Shown here: positions 24,558-35,563 of the stretch, one piece after another
Layout of the letters: every line of letters begins with the position of its first letter
Position numbering within the stretch: position 1 is the first letter of the stretch
The notes under the pieces: model-generated
What the model was told of the DNA's origin: nothing
The model's database searches: none
Seen by the model: the letters and a program-made list of their open reading frames with translations, nothing else
Made by a program: the position numbers and the translations under genes
DNA from: Paragonimus westermani
Lineage: Eukaryota; Platyhelminthes; Trematoda; Plagiorchiida; Troglotrematidae
DNA length: 64,000 bases
Direction of reading: 5' to 3'
Assembly: GCA_008508345.1 (NCBI GenBank)
Contig: QNGE01001297.1
Span: forward strand, 67,884-131,883

Positions 24558-27014
24558 CTAACTCCAAAACACTGCTTGTTTACAGCTGATGGCCTTGGTT
24601 AGAAGTGATAGCTTGATTGCCAGCACACCACATGCGATCGGGGGGTGGTAAAAGTGTGGGCGAATCGCGATGGCCTTTGCAATTGACAGTATACGACCTT
24701 TGACCTGTTTTGATTGTATCCCACATATTCGGTAGATTGGCCTGAACGATTCGGTCTGATTGATCAGATGATTTGACTCAATCAAATGCGTGGCGACCGC
24801 AGACGAACAGGGCCTCGTCGATCCTCGCGTCAACCACACCGGTTGGTACTCCCGAATGCGTTCGGATAATCGCTGTGTTGTGCAGCCTATGTAGCTTGTT
24901 CCACAGGAACAAACGAAACAGTAAACACAAAAAGAGGCGGCATGAACAGGCAATATATCTTTCAACTGGGAGCGCAATACTGGTGTGGAGACAAACTAAA
25001 CGCGTAGTTGAGCTGCGAAAAACGCCTTATTGATTGCTACACTAAGCTTCTTGGTTACGGTTTCAGCGACACCATCACCTTTGAAAGGCAAGGAAATATA
25101 AACAGACTTTTTGTCTGCAGTTTGTGGTTTATCTATCTTAGCGCTTGTTAACATATTTTTATGAATAAATTGCTCCGGATAGCCATTTTCAACGAGTGTA
25201 TTAAATATAAACTGTCTTTCCTCTTCGATGCTGTCGCTCGAACATATTTTCGTGGCCCTATCTATCAGACATCGAATTAGGTTTCTCTTTTGTTTTAGTG
25301 GTACAAAACTGTTGAAGTTTGTATACTGACCCGTCCAGGTTGCCTTACGATACACCTTCCGTTGTATCGTGCCATCCTCGCGACGGGACATGAACACGTC
25401 TAGGAACGCTATACCTGCGGATGATTCGGGTTCTAGGGTGAAACGAAGATTCTTATGCACAGAGTTGAAATGAGTCAGTACCTCACTAAGGCTTTTAGAT
25501 TCATCTGCCACACAGATGATATCGTCTACATAACGCTTGTAAAGGGTGACCGATTTTATTTGATCTGCTAATGAGCTACACTCTAACTTTGCCATAAAGA
25601 TATCAGCCAACAATGGGCCTAGTGGCGACCCCATTGCTACTCCGTCCTTTTGACGGTATAACTTGCCAGAGAACTTAAACTGAACGTTGTGTGTGCAGCG
25701 ATATAGTAACTGCTTTAATTCTTCTACTGGTATTCCCACATTGATATTATTACTTTCAATATACTGTCCGAGAAACTCAATCGTTTCATTGAGTGGGATA
25801 TTAGTGAAGAGAGATGTGACGTCAAGTGAGAATAAACGCTTGCCTAGTACGTTCAGCTGCTTTAATGTTTCAACAAATTCGAAGGTATCTCTCAAGCTGT
25901 AAATGGCTAGTTTTTTCCTAACTGGCTCTAACAGCGTGGCAAGCCATTTTGCCATTGCGTGGTACGGAGAATTGCGCATATCTAAAATCGGTCGTAGTGG
26001 TACACCGTTTTTATGTACCTTGGGTAACCCGTAGAGTCTAGGAATTACAGTGCCTACTGGTCTAATTCTTTCAAAAGTTGCAGCATCTATCAGGCCCTTC
26101 TGCTTCATACATCTAAGTGCTTTTGTTAGTGACTTCTCAATAACTGTTGTTTTGTCCTTCTCATTTTGTATGCTAACAAATTTGGTTTTATCTCCCAATA
26201 ATGCATTCATTTTACTCAAATAATCGGCTTTATCTAAGATGACGATCCCGGCGCCTTTATCAGGTCTTGAGATTATTATATTCTCATTCTGTCTTAGAGA
26301 TTTCAGTGAAGCTAAATGCTCTCTCGTTAGTAGGTTTTTAACCATTGATTTTCGGGTCAGATACTGATAGCAAGACTGAACTAGGGTTACTTTGAGCATC
26401 TCAACATTAACAGCTGATGATGGTTGAAGATCACTCAATTGATCATAAAGGTTTTCAAATTGGGTTTCTAAGTCTAACTGTCTAATTCTATTCTTAGGAC
26501 AACAGAATTTCGGTCCTAGCGATAATACCTCGAGAGCAACTTTATCTAAGAGCAAAGAAGAGAAATTATGTACGTACCGTTCAGGATTTCTTGGAAATTC
26601 GACCCTGGGTTTGATTGGGTTGAGTTGCCTTCGCAGCTTCAATGTCTTCTTTTCTCGTCTTTCGGCCATAATCTGATGAACGTAATTTTCGAATTCATTT
26701 GCTTCACTAGGCGTTAGCTGTGTCAGTATCCCCTCAGCGACCGTCCGTTTGTGATCTAGGTCATATACTCTGCTCAGCCACGTGTCCTTTTCGTTTAGAG
26801 CCAGACGCTGTAGTGAAGTTCTCGTGATGTTAATGCGATTTCGTCTAAGAATGGTCCAGTACTGTTTTGGGAATTCTGAACGATCTATGCATTGTTCCAG
26901 AAACCCGATGGCTACGTTCGCTTCCGTCAGTTGCGTACTGAACTTAATATACTTATTAAGCTCTTTCAGTACGATGGGGTCTTTGGTTTGTTTCAATACT
27001 GTGAAAGTGTCCAT
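24558..27014 (-). mobile_element. PLE-A: nearly complete Penelope-like element
   Basis: ORF of 672 codons from the ATG at 27014, a single TAG at 24996-24998, then the same frame continues to 24558. The RT domain is complete: RPDKGAG (residues 250-256), LYGLPKVHK (327-335), catalytic FSLDVTSLFTN (395-405), GVAMGSPLGP (458-467), YVDD (495-498) and FLDV (537-540), followed by the thumb and the linker LPFKGDG. After the stop comes a GIY-YIG endonuclease (CFVCSCGTSYIGCTTQRLSE). In the region where other copies read AEAVAI or SEAMLI, this copy reads AKAIAI, so the conserved Glu of the nuclease is lost. The N-terminus extends about 250 residues before the RT, as in full-length PLEs. PLE RTs are related to telomerase; target-primed insertion is family knowledge. 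Probably inactive because of the stop and the Glu change. Confidence 0.92.
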
Positions 27015-27071
27015 GATGCTTGCTTCGGTAAAGTGGTCCTGGTTTTGTCAAAGCAAATGTTGATAACTGAA

Positions 27072-27103
27072 TTAGACACACATGTCTGACACGTGTGTCC
27101 TAA
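27072..27103. repeat. Short hairpin just upstream of PLE-A
   Basis: GACACACATGT-CTG-ACACGTGTGTC: 11-base arms with one mismatch and a 3-base loop, about 60 bases upstream of the PLE-A start codon. Flanking TTA/TAA extends the symmetry. Could be part of the element's 5' region. Confidence 0.6.
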
Positions 27104-28080
27104 TGTGAAAGTGACAAACGCTGAACATGGCAAATCACGATCACTTCATACCTGTCAGTAGAATCTCGTTGCACTTTCGTATATTCAGTAGGCTGTCCAC
27201 TCCTTCTCACATGATTGACGCTAAGTTTTCTTGCTTCTCAGTCCCGACCGATCACATGACAGGTCCTACACAGTTTCAGTCATCGTCTCACTTGGCTCTA
27301 CATAACTCCATCATGCTCTGCTTGCTGTATGTCGAGGATCAACATTTGCAGATCTACCTGAATGGGAGAAGCAGGCTGATGAAGCACGATCTGTCGGCGA
27401 AAATTTAACTGAACAGCTCCGTTTGTAAAGGCTTGTGGGGTGAGCGGTCCACCGACCACATAGGCATATCCAAAACGTAAGATCATGATGATCTAATCAA
27501 CGTGTGCACAGCTACTTGGCCAATGAGGAAACATAAGTTGGCTTTTTGGATCACAATGTCAACGGTTTGATTTGCAGTGACCCACTGCACAGGCATTTCC
27601 CATCCACCTTAGTCTTCAAGAATGGCTCGATATATCATAATGATAATACTCTGATAAGTTGATATATTGGACACTGGGTCAGCTTACAACGGCAGCATCG
27701 CTCTTTCAGTACAAATTCATATCGATCTCTTTGTTCACCTATGTCCAACCGCTTGGAGCTCTTGAGATGTAATGCCCAGGGAGTCTTAGGAGTGACCTAG
27801 TCGCTGATTTGGTTTAAACTTCGATTGGCCAGAAAATGATTCATATTCGGCAGAGGTCACAAAGATGATCAGTGTCAACGACCATAGTCGTGGGCTTAAA
27901 ACTGCTTGGGGCTGAGAACGCTGGCAGTGATTTTTGATGTTAGTTCCTGTTGTATACGCGTCAAGGCCGCCTGTGTGCCCCGCACTCGTGCCAAGGCTCC
28001 AACAGTGTTCTGATTGGTCGCGGCTTCAGCGACAACGGCTCACTCGTCCATGCACTTTAAAATGACCCGATTGCATTTAA
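27104..28080. other. Intergenic, with a promoter-like end
   Basis: No firm gene. Open frames around 27127-27490 exist on both strands with no domain. The last 120 bases become GC-richer and contain GATTGG (inverted CCAAT, near 28011) and CTTTAAAA (near 28054), about 26 bases before the ATG at 28081. Confidence 0.35.
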
Positions 28081-28335
28081 ATGCGACAAATACACAATGC
28101 GCTTCTGCTGAGTGACTTGTTCTCACTAGCGTTGTTATTGTCCGTAAGGCATGTAGTGGATGGGGATCGGATACAGATACAACAGTCCCGATCCAATCCA
28201 TTTGGTATGTATAACATTGAACGTATGATCTGTGAGGCTGTTAAAACCATCAGTTCACGTTTTCGCTCAATAGACATATCCCACCCAAGTCGCCACTGCA
28301 CTGCAGAATACAATCGGCGAGCTCCAAAGGAACAG
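28081..28335 (+). CDS. Possible first exon with signal peptide
   Basis: ATG at 28081 opens 85 codons ending at CAG|GTATGC, phase 0. The first ~27 residues look like a secretion signal (MRQIHNALLLSDLFSLALLL…), followed by a hydrophilic Arg/Ser-rich segment with two cysteines (ERMICEAVK…, SRHCTAEYN). Upstream there are CCAAT-like and TATA-like elements. If spliced, later exons were not found; unspliced, the frame reads on to a 119-residue product. No family recognised. Confidence 0.35.
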
Positions 28336-31300
28336 GTATGCACCAGCCGAGGTAGAAGCATATGGCCATTCTATGTGACCAGACAGATTTCTGACAAACA
28401 CACGTCAGACAGCGGCATCACATTTGGGGCTGTGTCATAATACTCTTTCTGTCAATCATACGTTTCGTCCAGTTGTCTATGCCAGGGGCAGAGGCTAAAT
28501 TGGGCTATGGTTCCAAGTCAGATGAAAGTATAACACCTTTTAGCATGTTAACTGACTGACAGGTCGTAACTGAGATTGAAAATACCACTAGTTTTAAGTA
28601 TCAAGATTTAAAAGAGCCAAGCAAAAGGTCATGAGATTCAACTGAATCAAAAGAGCCAGACTGATCACTTGTACATTTTTGTGCTAGAGGAAATTCAGTT
28701 GAAACAGAATGTGTTAAACATGTGCACATACATCCTTTAGTGTTCCTTCCTGCTGCAGATAACATGCACGTGGGTTAGTCAGCTTTCTGTTTTCCAGAAA
28801 GCTACACCGCATCTACGATCGTCTTTGTTGCAGTTTGCTACCATCAGAACCAAATTCGTTAAATGTAACACTATTTGGTATAGGCTTCCGTTGTTATAAC
28901 TTTATTCTCAGCTTTTTTATGTTAAGGGTTATAACGGTGTCCTTATAATGAATTCGAACACTGGGAACAAGACCGTACGGGCTAATCATGAACTAGTTGT
29001 TATGACCTCACGGTTTCATTTACTGAACAAAGAAATGATCCCAGCTACGTTTCTGTTTGTCACTCTCCCTTGCAAGGTCACTGAAGAATGTTACTCCAGT
29101 CTTTGTTGAGTAGTGAAGTATAGTGCTTCAAGGATCATAGTGGCGTTCTGGATATCTGGAAGGTGGTTCAACCGAAAATTTAGGACAAACACTATGACTT
29201 TTATTGTTTAATGTGCCCGGACGGCGATGGAGGAATCACGGATGTGTCCGGTGATCGCGACTCATCGTCAGTGGTTGCATTGGTTATCAGACTCTCAAAT
29301 AGTTTTCCATATCGATATTGTAATTCACTTCACTAAATTCCCTTTGCATCATACGTCCGACGCATCCGTATTGTGATCAGTGCAACTAGTTAACAGGTCT
29401 TCATGGAATTTGTAGAATGGGGTAGCTAGGAATATTGCTTCGGACTTAGCGCTGTGATCACCAGCATTTGTTGTCGACACATGTTCTGAATCTAAATGCT
29501 AAGAAAATGCCCTCAGGACGCAATCCAACCAACTGATTTTGACAAGTTAGGAAGTACATTGCAAGCCGTAGCGATAGTAGTCATGCTGTCAACCTGTACA
29601 AAACGACAAAATGGGATTAGTGGACGTTTTTGCTCAACCGGCCAACAACACGGTGTCCGGTTCGTCGGTTAAGTGTTTGCATCATAGCATGATTGTTGAG
29701 ATGGCTAGTTAAAAGCACTTGAGGAACACATGTGGGTCGCGTTGTTTTTATTGCTACACTCGTATTCTATCGATTTCGTAAGTGAGATGGAAGAGTGTTG
29801 AAAAAAGTGACTTGTGATTGGGACAGAAACAAATGGTGGTGACTCGATTATGGCTGGGTGACAAACACCTGCTTGCGTGTGTGCAGAAGTCAGTCATTTC
29901 AAGATGACGGATAGGGGAGGTGTTATAATAACGAGGGGCATCATAAACTAAAATCCTTTCACGCAAAATAGTGATTTTACTGGAAAGTGGCGATATGGCC
30001 AAGAATGAGTGACGTATAATTGGATATAATCTTCTGTATACAGGTGCTGCCTCTGCTAATATTATATTTTCTTGTGTATATTACAGACGGTGTATTATTG
30101 TATGCTGAACAAAAGTTAACTGATTTTGTTGCGGCTCATTTGAACAAACGAGTTTAGTGACAGAAGTGTTGTGCACATCTCTAGAGGAAGCTACTAGTGA
30201 GGTTGGAAATTACGGATTTTGCTGTTATGCTTTCACCACCACATAACTGTCATAGAACGTGAAGATCGTAATCCTTTTGAGTTGAAAGAACAAGTGTATG
30301 TTCCGCTGATGAGTAGCTTCTATTTCAAGGTGCTGTAACCATAATCTTCTGGATGTGACTCCCATTGGGGTCCATTTCCTTCCAGGCACATATGATAGGT
30401 CTCTTGCGCAGTCGTTCTGCGCACGTTTTTCTTCCTGTGTATCAGGTGACTGTGTGGCGAACTCTTGTTCCTCATGTTTGTGTGTTTAACACCACGTGCC
30501 GAACCTAATTTCTAATTTTTAACATAACCGTTTTCAGTTCTGCAATGGCAACGCAATTGCATTGACCCAATGACTTGAATTGTTTATGCGCACAGTCGCG
30601 TTCGGTTGACATGCATTTTGGAAGCAGAATAAACTCATATGATCAGGCTTATGTGATTAGGTGTACAGACACACTTAACGGCGAGTTGGATGTCATTCAA
30701 CCTATAAATTTGACAGAAACGGTCACGGTCAATTTAGTATCATGGTTTTGTTTTTGGGCGGCTAACTACAACAACGACTTCTTTTTGATAACACTGTACA
30801 TGTGAAACATGGCTTTTAGTGAATTTATGTTCTTTCGAATGATATGGCGCTCTATGTGTAAATATTCGAAAAGGTCTTTTCCTATGGGTATTGTTCCCTT
30901 CTTATTTACATTCAAGTAGCTGTCATTTTGCTTTTAACTTGAAATTGTTGATGTTGCCTTATTAAACAAGCAGAACAATGGTTGATATGGTGCCACATTC
31001 AGCAATAAGTGTTATGTTGTTCAATACATAGCAAATGTATTGAATGATGTTTCGATTCAACACAACTCTCATGTGATCGCAATCCTAACATTCGCACAAA
31101 TATACCATGAATTTAAACCTATTACAATGTCTCTTCTGGTCGCGAACAGGATACCTGATCGTCGATTGTGAGAAGAGCATTTAAATAAAATAATCCGATC
31201 ATGTCTTAAGCGAGAGAGGTAGGGTGTTTTTCAACATGGTTTCCTTAGACGAATGTGAATTGGGGTTTAAAACCAGGTCGTGACAAAGGTACGCAGTGCC

Positions 31301-32194
31301 GATGAGCTACAAGACGACAGAAACTCAAACCAAATGTGTCTTTGAAAAAAGTTGGATAAACAACTTATTTAAGTTCAAAAATTGTGCTCATTTATGAATA
31401 GTGTTCAGCTTATACTAATGAAAACTCCGCATTACTTGCCAGTAATTAGTACTTTTGTCGCCAGTACAATCGCGCCGATTTTAAGCCTTCTTTTGCATGC
31501 AGAAGACCCTCGAATAAGTAATGGTTTGACATACACTGGTCACTTGAACACATCTCTTAGCCTATACCCGAGTCTAAAATTAAGTTGGTCGATCGTGATT
31601 TAACGATCTATTTATCACGAATTTAGGGTAATTGAGTTCGTATACTAGTCGATCAAAAACAGTAGTCCTCTAACCGTTTCTTATCAACGTACATGTTTTA
31701 AAAACCTCAAGCCATGAGGTTTCAAACACGTTTACTGATAAGTTCAGTGTCAGCTGTATTTTCGGGGTCATGTCTGTATTTGCACAGAAACAAGTGATTT
31801 GTCACTAGAGTCTCGTGATGCTACTCGCAAAGAGAAATAATTAGGTCAACATTTGTAACACGATAGTGGTGGCAAAAAGGCATTGTTTCCCAATTATTCA
31901 CGTTGTACAGCATATTTTCATCCACGAAACATTCATTAATATGGTTCAAGTCGTCTTGTACAAATTTCGGATTTTCTGGACATTGTGGAACTCATTGGTG
32001 TTCTGGCGACCTTGGTTTTGATAGTAGGCGGTAGTATGAATATTATAGGACTTAAGCTCGACTCTCACTGCTGTTATAAAGACACCATTCTGGACATTGT
32101 TCGTTTACGTTTGCATGAAACCTATGTTCAAATAGAGAGTCATCAAGCCACCTGACCATATTGTAGCGAGAAGGCGTCCAATAAAGCACAATCT
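28336..32194. other. Gene-poor stretch
   Basis: About 3.9 kb with no exon, repeat family or transposon recognised. It may be intronic or intergenic. Confidence 0.35.
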
Positions 32195-32246
32195 TTATTG
32201 TCCAAACCGCTAGTCACATGCAACGCGCGCTCTCTCGTTTATAAGT

Positions 32247-32346
32247 CGCAATTCCAACCCGCAGCACCCCCCGGTTTCCGTTCACACGTCGTGCGCACTT
32301 CTAACCGGTTTACGTGCGTGACCGGTGCCTTCTATCGGAGGGTTTT
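32247..32346 (+). repeat. Interspersed repeat, copy 2, truncated by the gap
   Basis: Aligns with 4105-4196 and continues into the N run. The bases before it, from about 32195, are also C-rich and may belong to the same element. Confidence 0.55.
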
Positions 32347-32793
32347 NNNNNNNNNNNNNNNNNNNNNNNNNNNNNNNNNNNNNNNNNNNNNNNNNNNNNN
32401 NNNNNNNNNNNNNNNNNNNNNNNNNNNNNNNNNNNNNNNNNNNNNNNNNNNNNNNNNNNNNNNNNNNNNNNNNNNNNNNNNNNNNNNNNNNNNNNNNNNN
32501 NNNNNNNNNNNNNNNNNNNNNNNNNNNNNNNNNNNNNNNNNNNNNNNNNNNNNNNNNNNNNNNNNNNNNNNNNNNNNNNNNNNNNNNNNNNNNNNNNNNN
32601 NNNNNNNNNNNNNNNNNNNNNNNNNNNNNNNNNNNNNNNNNNNNNNNNNNNNNNNNNNNNNNNNNNNNNNNNNNNNNNNNNNNNNNNNNNNNNNNNNNNN
32701 NNNNNNNNNNNNNNNNNNNNNNNNNNNNNNNNNNNNNNNNNNNNNNNNNNNNNNNNNNNNNNNNNNNNNNNNNNNNNNNNNNNNNNNNNNNNN
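32347..32793. other. Assembly gap (447 N)
   Basis: Unresolved bases. Repeats touch both edges, so the gap was probably caused by repeat sequence. Confidence 1.
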
Positions 32794-32796
32794 GTT

Positions 32797-32946
32797 TTGG
32801 TATTGATATGTTCGCCGAGCTTGGCATTTAGGTTGCAAACGTTTCATCACCAAGCGAGGTGAACTCACGCACTGATGATGTCACCTCGCTTGGTGATGAA
32901 ACGTTTGCAACCTAAATGCCAAGCTCGGCGAACATATCAGTACCAA
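32797..32946. repeat. 66-bp inverted repeat with 18-base loop
   Basis: Left arm 32797-32862 and right arm 32881-32946 are reverse complements with a single mismatch (near 32806/32937). The left arm stops four bases after the N run. Such perfect arms are either a recent inverted duplication of a repeat unit or an assembly artefact at the gap edge. The right arm plus loop contains the hammerhead-like core listed separately. Confidence 0.9.
32858..32912 (+). ncRNA. Hammerhead-ribozyme-like motif
   Basis: CTGATGA (32872-32878), a 6-pair stem II formed by GTCACC (32880-32885) and GGTGAT (32892-32897) with a 6-base loop, GAAA (32898-32901), then CGTT with predicted cleavage after 32905. Stem I pairs GCA (32869-32871) with TGC (32906-32908), and after an internal loop GGT (32858-32860) with ACC (32910-32912). 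All core positions are conserved. Stem III is only the AC/GT step, as described for ribozymes of Penelope-like elements that act as dimers. Activity is unproven; in this copy the longer inverted repeat would compete with the fold. Confidence 0.5.
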
Positions 32947-33615
32947 GTTTGACTTGTTCTCCAGTCACTCTATGGTAGCTGAAACGAACAGCTGTGCACA
33001 CTCAGGCACTCTTCACTCAGAACTTCACCAACCTGCACGTCTCTATTGGTGGATGCAGCAGAAGTGTGAAGTTGTGAACAGTCAATCACTCTTCTTGCAT
33101 ACAGAAAAGTTCTGGGATTGTCTTTAATTTCCGAGCAGTTGGGCTTTCACTCGGTCGAGAACAATATGTTGCAACAGGTTTGTTAACAGCTCTAGAGATT
33201 TTCCGAACTGCTACTTGACCTAGACAGAGTGTGTTGATAGACCTAGATCACGCAATCCTGTTGAGTTGTTTCACGTTCTTCTTGAGTGCCACTCGTGTGT
33301 GATTTGAATGCTTTATCAGAACAACTGTGTTCAGTGTTCACTACATAACTGTCGTGCGTTTGCATATAACATCCCCCACACTATCCACTGAAAATTAAAC
33401 TATTCCACATTAATTTGATGTTCCGTCTTGAATTTTTTCGCATTGGATGGCCCATTTGATAGGCCGTTGGTTGATTATTTCCAAAATGAGGGGTAGTCCG
33501 TTGAGCCCAAAATGAGCTAACGTTTTCTCGGAAATGGTATAATGGCAATTCCCGGATAATATTGCCAAAGCGTTATAGTACAAAAGTTCTCTTGACGATA
33601 TTTTGATTTTTATGG

Positions 33616-34600
33616 ATGTTGCTCATTTTAGCTTGTATTTTTAACTTTCTTACTTCTATTCACTCAAATGTATCTTTGTCTCACGAAAGGAAATCAAATG
33701 GCAGCTTAACTTTCTTGGATGTACTCATCACCCAGTGTGAGGACGTGACAATACAGCGATCGATCCGTGGCAGAGCAAATGGGGAGGAAAATATCTTTAG
33801 TTTTCCAGCTTTACTGATGAGTAGTCGGGGATTTGGTTTATTTTCAAGTTGACTATCACTCACATTTGATCACAGTCTTCGCATTCAGATAGAATTTCCA
33901 GCCGACCTCTTTCCAGCTTTGTTTAGCGTGCAAGCGGGGTTTGGTTAGAACCTCACTTCATAAGGCCAGGTGTATTTTCATCTCTGATAAGCTGTAGGTA
34001 GTAAAAGATATACTAAGAAAAACGTTAGTTCCAAGCTGATCTGAAAATTTTATAGACACTCACAGCATGATGAGCAACTGCAATGAGCCAGTCCAAACAG
34101 CTCAAAATAAAGATGTATTTCTATTTTTGCAATTCAGGGAGATCATTTGGTGAATGACATCAGGCACAGATTGAAATCTTCTCCATCCTGTACGTATGAG
34201 CCTGCCTAATTACGCTTGATTCAAACCACCAAAGGACCCGTTCTACACAATCGCGAACGCAGTTTGTCTAACTATTCTGCCTCCCACCTTGTCTAGCAGT
34301 TCACGTCGAGATTTAAATAGGTGGAACAGACCGACAGCTATTTCAGCATGTAGCAGAACATGTCCCGAACTGGTTAAAACAACTCACATCACAGCAATCT
34401 CAAACCGGTGAATCCGTTGCTTGAAGCTCCGCATCATGGATTTCCAAACACCTCATGATAATGGGCCACCAGGTTGAGTCATTGAGATCAACCAAAATTC
34501 TGTTACGCCACGAGAGGCCGAAGCTACTGGCTTTTAGCGGAGCCATGTTGATTAGAAGTCACCAGCCGGCGATACGTACATAAAAGTGGTCGAACCAACC
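33616..34600 (+). pseudogene. PLE-D: decayed Penelope-like element
   Basis: 5'-truncated. It begins just after the RT palm: HFN/IFN-like start, then GSLTFLDVLITQCEDVTIQRS, matching FLDVFMSRREDGTIQRK of PLE-A. A SINE tail interrupts it at 33813-33909. After it, in another frame, KRGLVRTSLHKARCIF continues the thumb, then a linker with GDHLVNDIRHRLKSS. The endonuclease end is visible as EHVPNWLKQL, SKHLMIMGHQ and LLRHERPKLLAFSGAMLI. Many stops and frameshifts are present, and the nuclease Glu is Gly here. The GIY-YIG core itself is badly eroded. Confidence 0.8.
33813..33909 (-). mobile_element. SINE 3'-tail insertion in PLE-D
   Basis: 97-bp segment flanked by the 11-bp direct repeat TTTCCAGCTTT (33802-33812 and 33910-33920). 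Its reverse complement matches the tail of the SINE at 48262-48487 and the insert at 19182-19291, ending in …CCCGACTACTCATCAGT. No tRNA head. Confidence 0.85.
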
Positions 34601-35333
34601 CATAGGGTTGCTGTGGTGTCAATGGCATAATATGTGTTGTGATCGTATGCTTGTCCATAACGTGTCTACCTCCATGTGTCTATTATATTTAGCTCGCATG
34701 TTTTACGTTCGCGACTGATGAGAATAAACAAATTGTTAACATATCACAACGAGCCTTCTTCTGCACCGGTAAAAATGAGAGGAGTTTTCAGGTCACACTA
34801 GCTTTGCGTCATCTAGCAAACTGGTAGTGCGACGTAGCCTTATAGAAATGTGGAAGGTCGACAATGTGTAGTCTTTGAGTGTGACCAATCAACTTTTAAT
34901 TCATCCTTGCTTTTTTTAAATAAACGCTGTTCACTTCTGATCCCAGTCAGATAGACTTTCCAACCAACCTTTCTCAAAAATAAACACTAAACCTGAAACT
35001 GATTCCTACCAGAGCTCGTCCGTATTGAATATCGTTTCCACAAAAGAGCTTCATGCGGAAACTCTAACGATCACCGCACAGTTAACCATACATTAGGCTC
35101 AACCGAACCGTCATATCTGAGCGTTCAACCGAGTTATCTTGTAGGTTATGATTAGGTTTATCAGTCGATTCTATGTGCTACACAGGTACTGCTTGTTATG
35201 TATGATAGATGGCCTGACGTTTAGAACCTCTAAGTCAAATGTAAATCTTTGAGTTCACTGAAACTGCTTGGCGGTGTGTTTAAATTATTCTTGAATTTTA
35301 TGAAGTACGCTTAGCTGACTTCGTCCTTTACAG
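34601..35333. other. Non-coding stretch with a SINE-tail fragment
   Basis: The part near 34926-34978 (CAGATAGACTTTCCAACCAACC) resembles the 5' part of the inserted SINE tails in minus orientation, strongly diverged. Nothing else recognised. Confidence 0.35.
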
Positions 35334-35563
35334 GTAATTTAGCGAAATTGCTAGATGTCCGAGAGTATCAACTTGTCGACTCACCATCTGTTCCATTTAG
35401 TCATCTCCGAACCCAGGTGATGCAAGACCCCGGCAAAATCTTCGACCCAGGGCTACCACCACTGGAACTGGTTGACAGGGCAACAAAATCTGTGAAGCAG
35501 AAGAACTATCGGTTAAATCTGTCTGCTACGGTACTGGCAGCTAGCACAGATCAGCTCAAGTAA
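35334..35563 (+). CDS. Possible terminal exon
   Basis: Follows a good acceptor (CGTCCTTTACAG). Two bases complete a split codon, then 75 codons to TAA at 35561-35563. The peptide is protein-like: LAKLLDVREYQLVDSPSVPF, later DPGKIFDPGLPPLELVD and a basic KSVKQKNYR stretch. The end CTCAA|GTAAAT could also be a donor, making it an internal exon. It might belong to the gene at 6786-14490, some 21 kb upstream, but the phase cannot be checked without intervening exons. No family recognised. Confidence 0.4.

Noticed and set aside
27127..27490. Opposing open frames next to PLE-A as host exons
   Set aside because: Both strands open, no convincing splice pair and no domain.
32198..32868. Open frames across the N run
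   Set aside because: They exist only because unknown bases contain no stops.
34709..34740. CTGATGAGAATAAAC downstream of PLE-D as a hammerhead
   Set aside because: No GAAA box after a possible stem II and no stem I partner.
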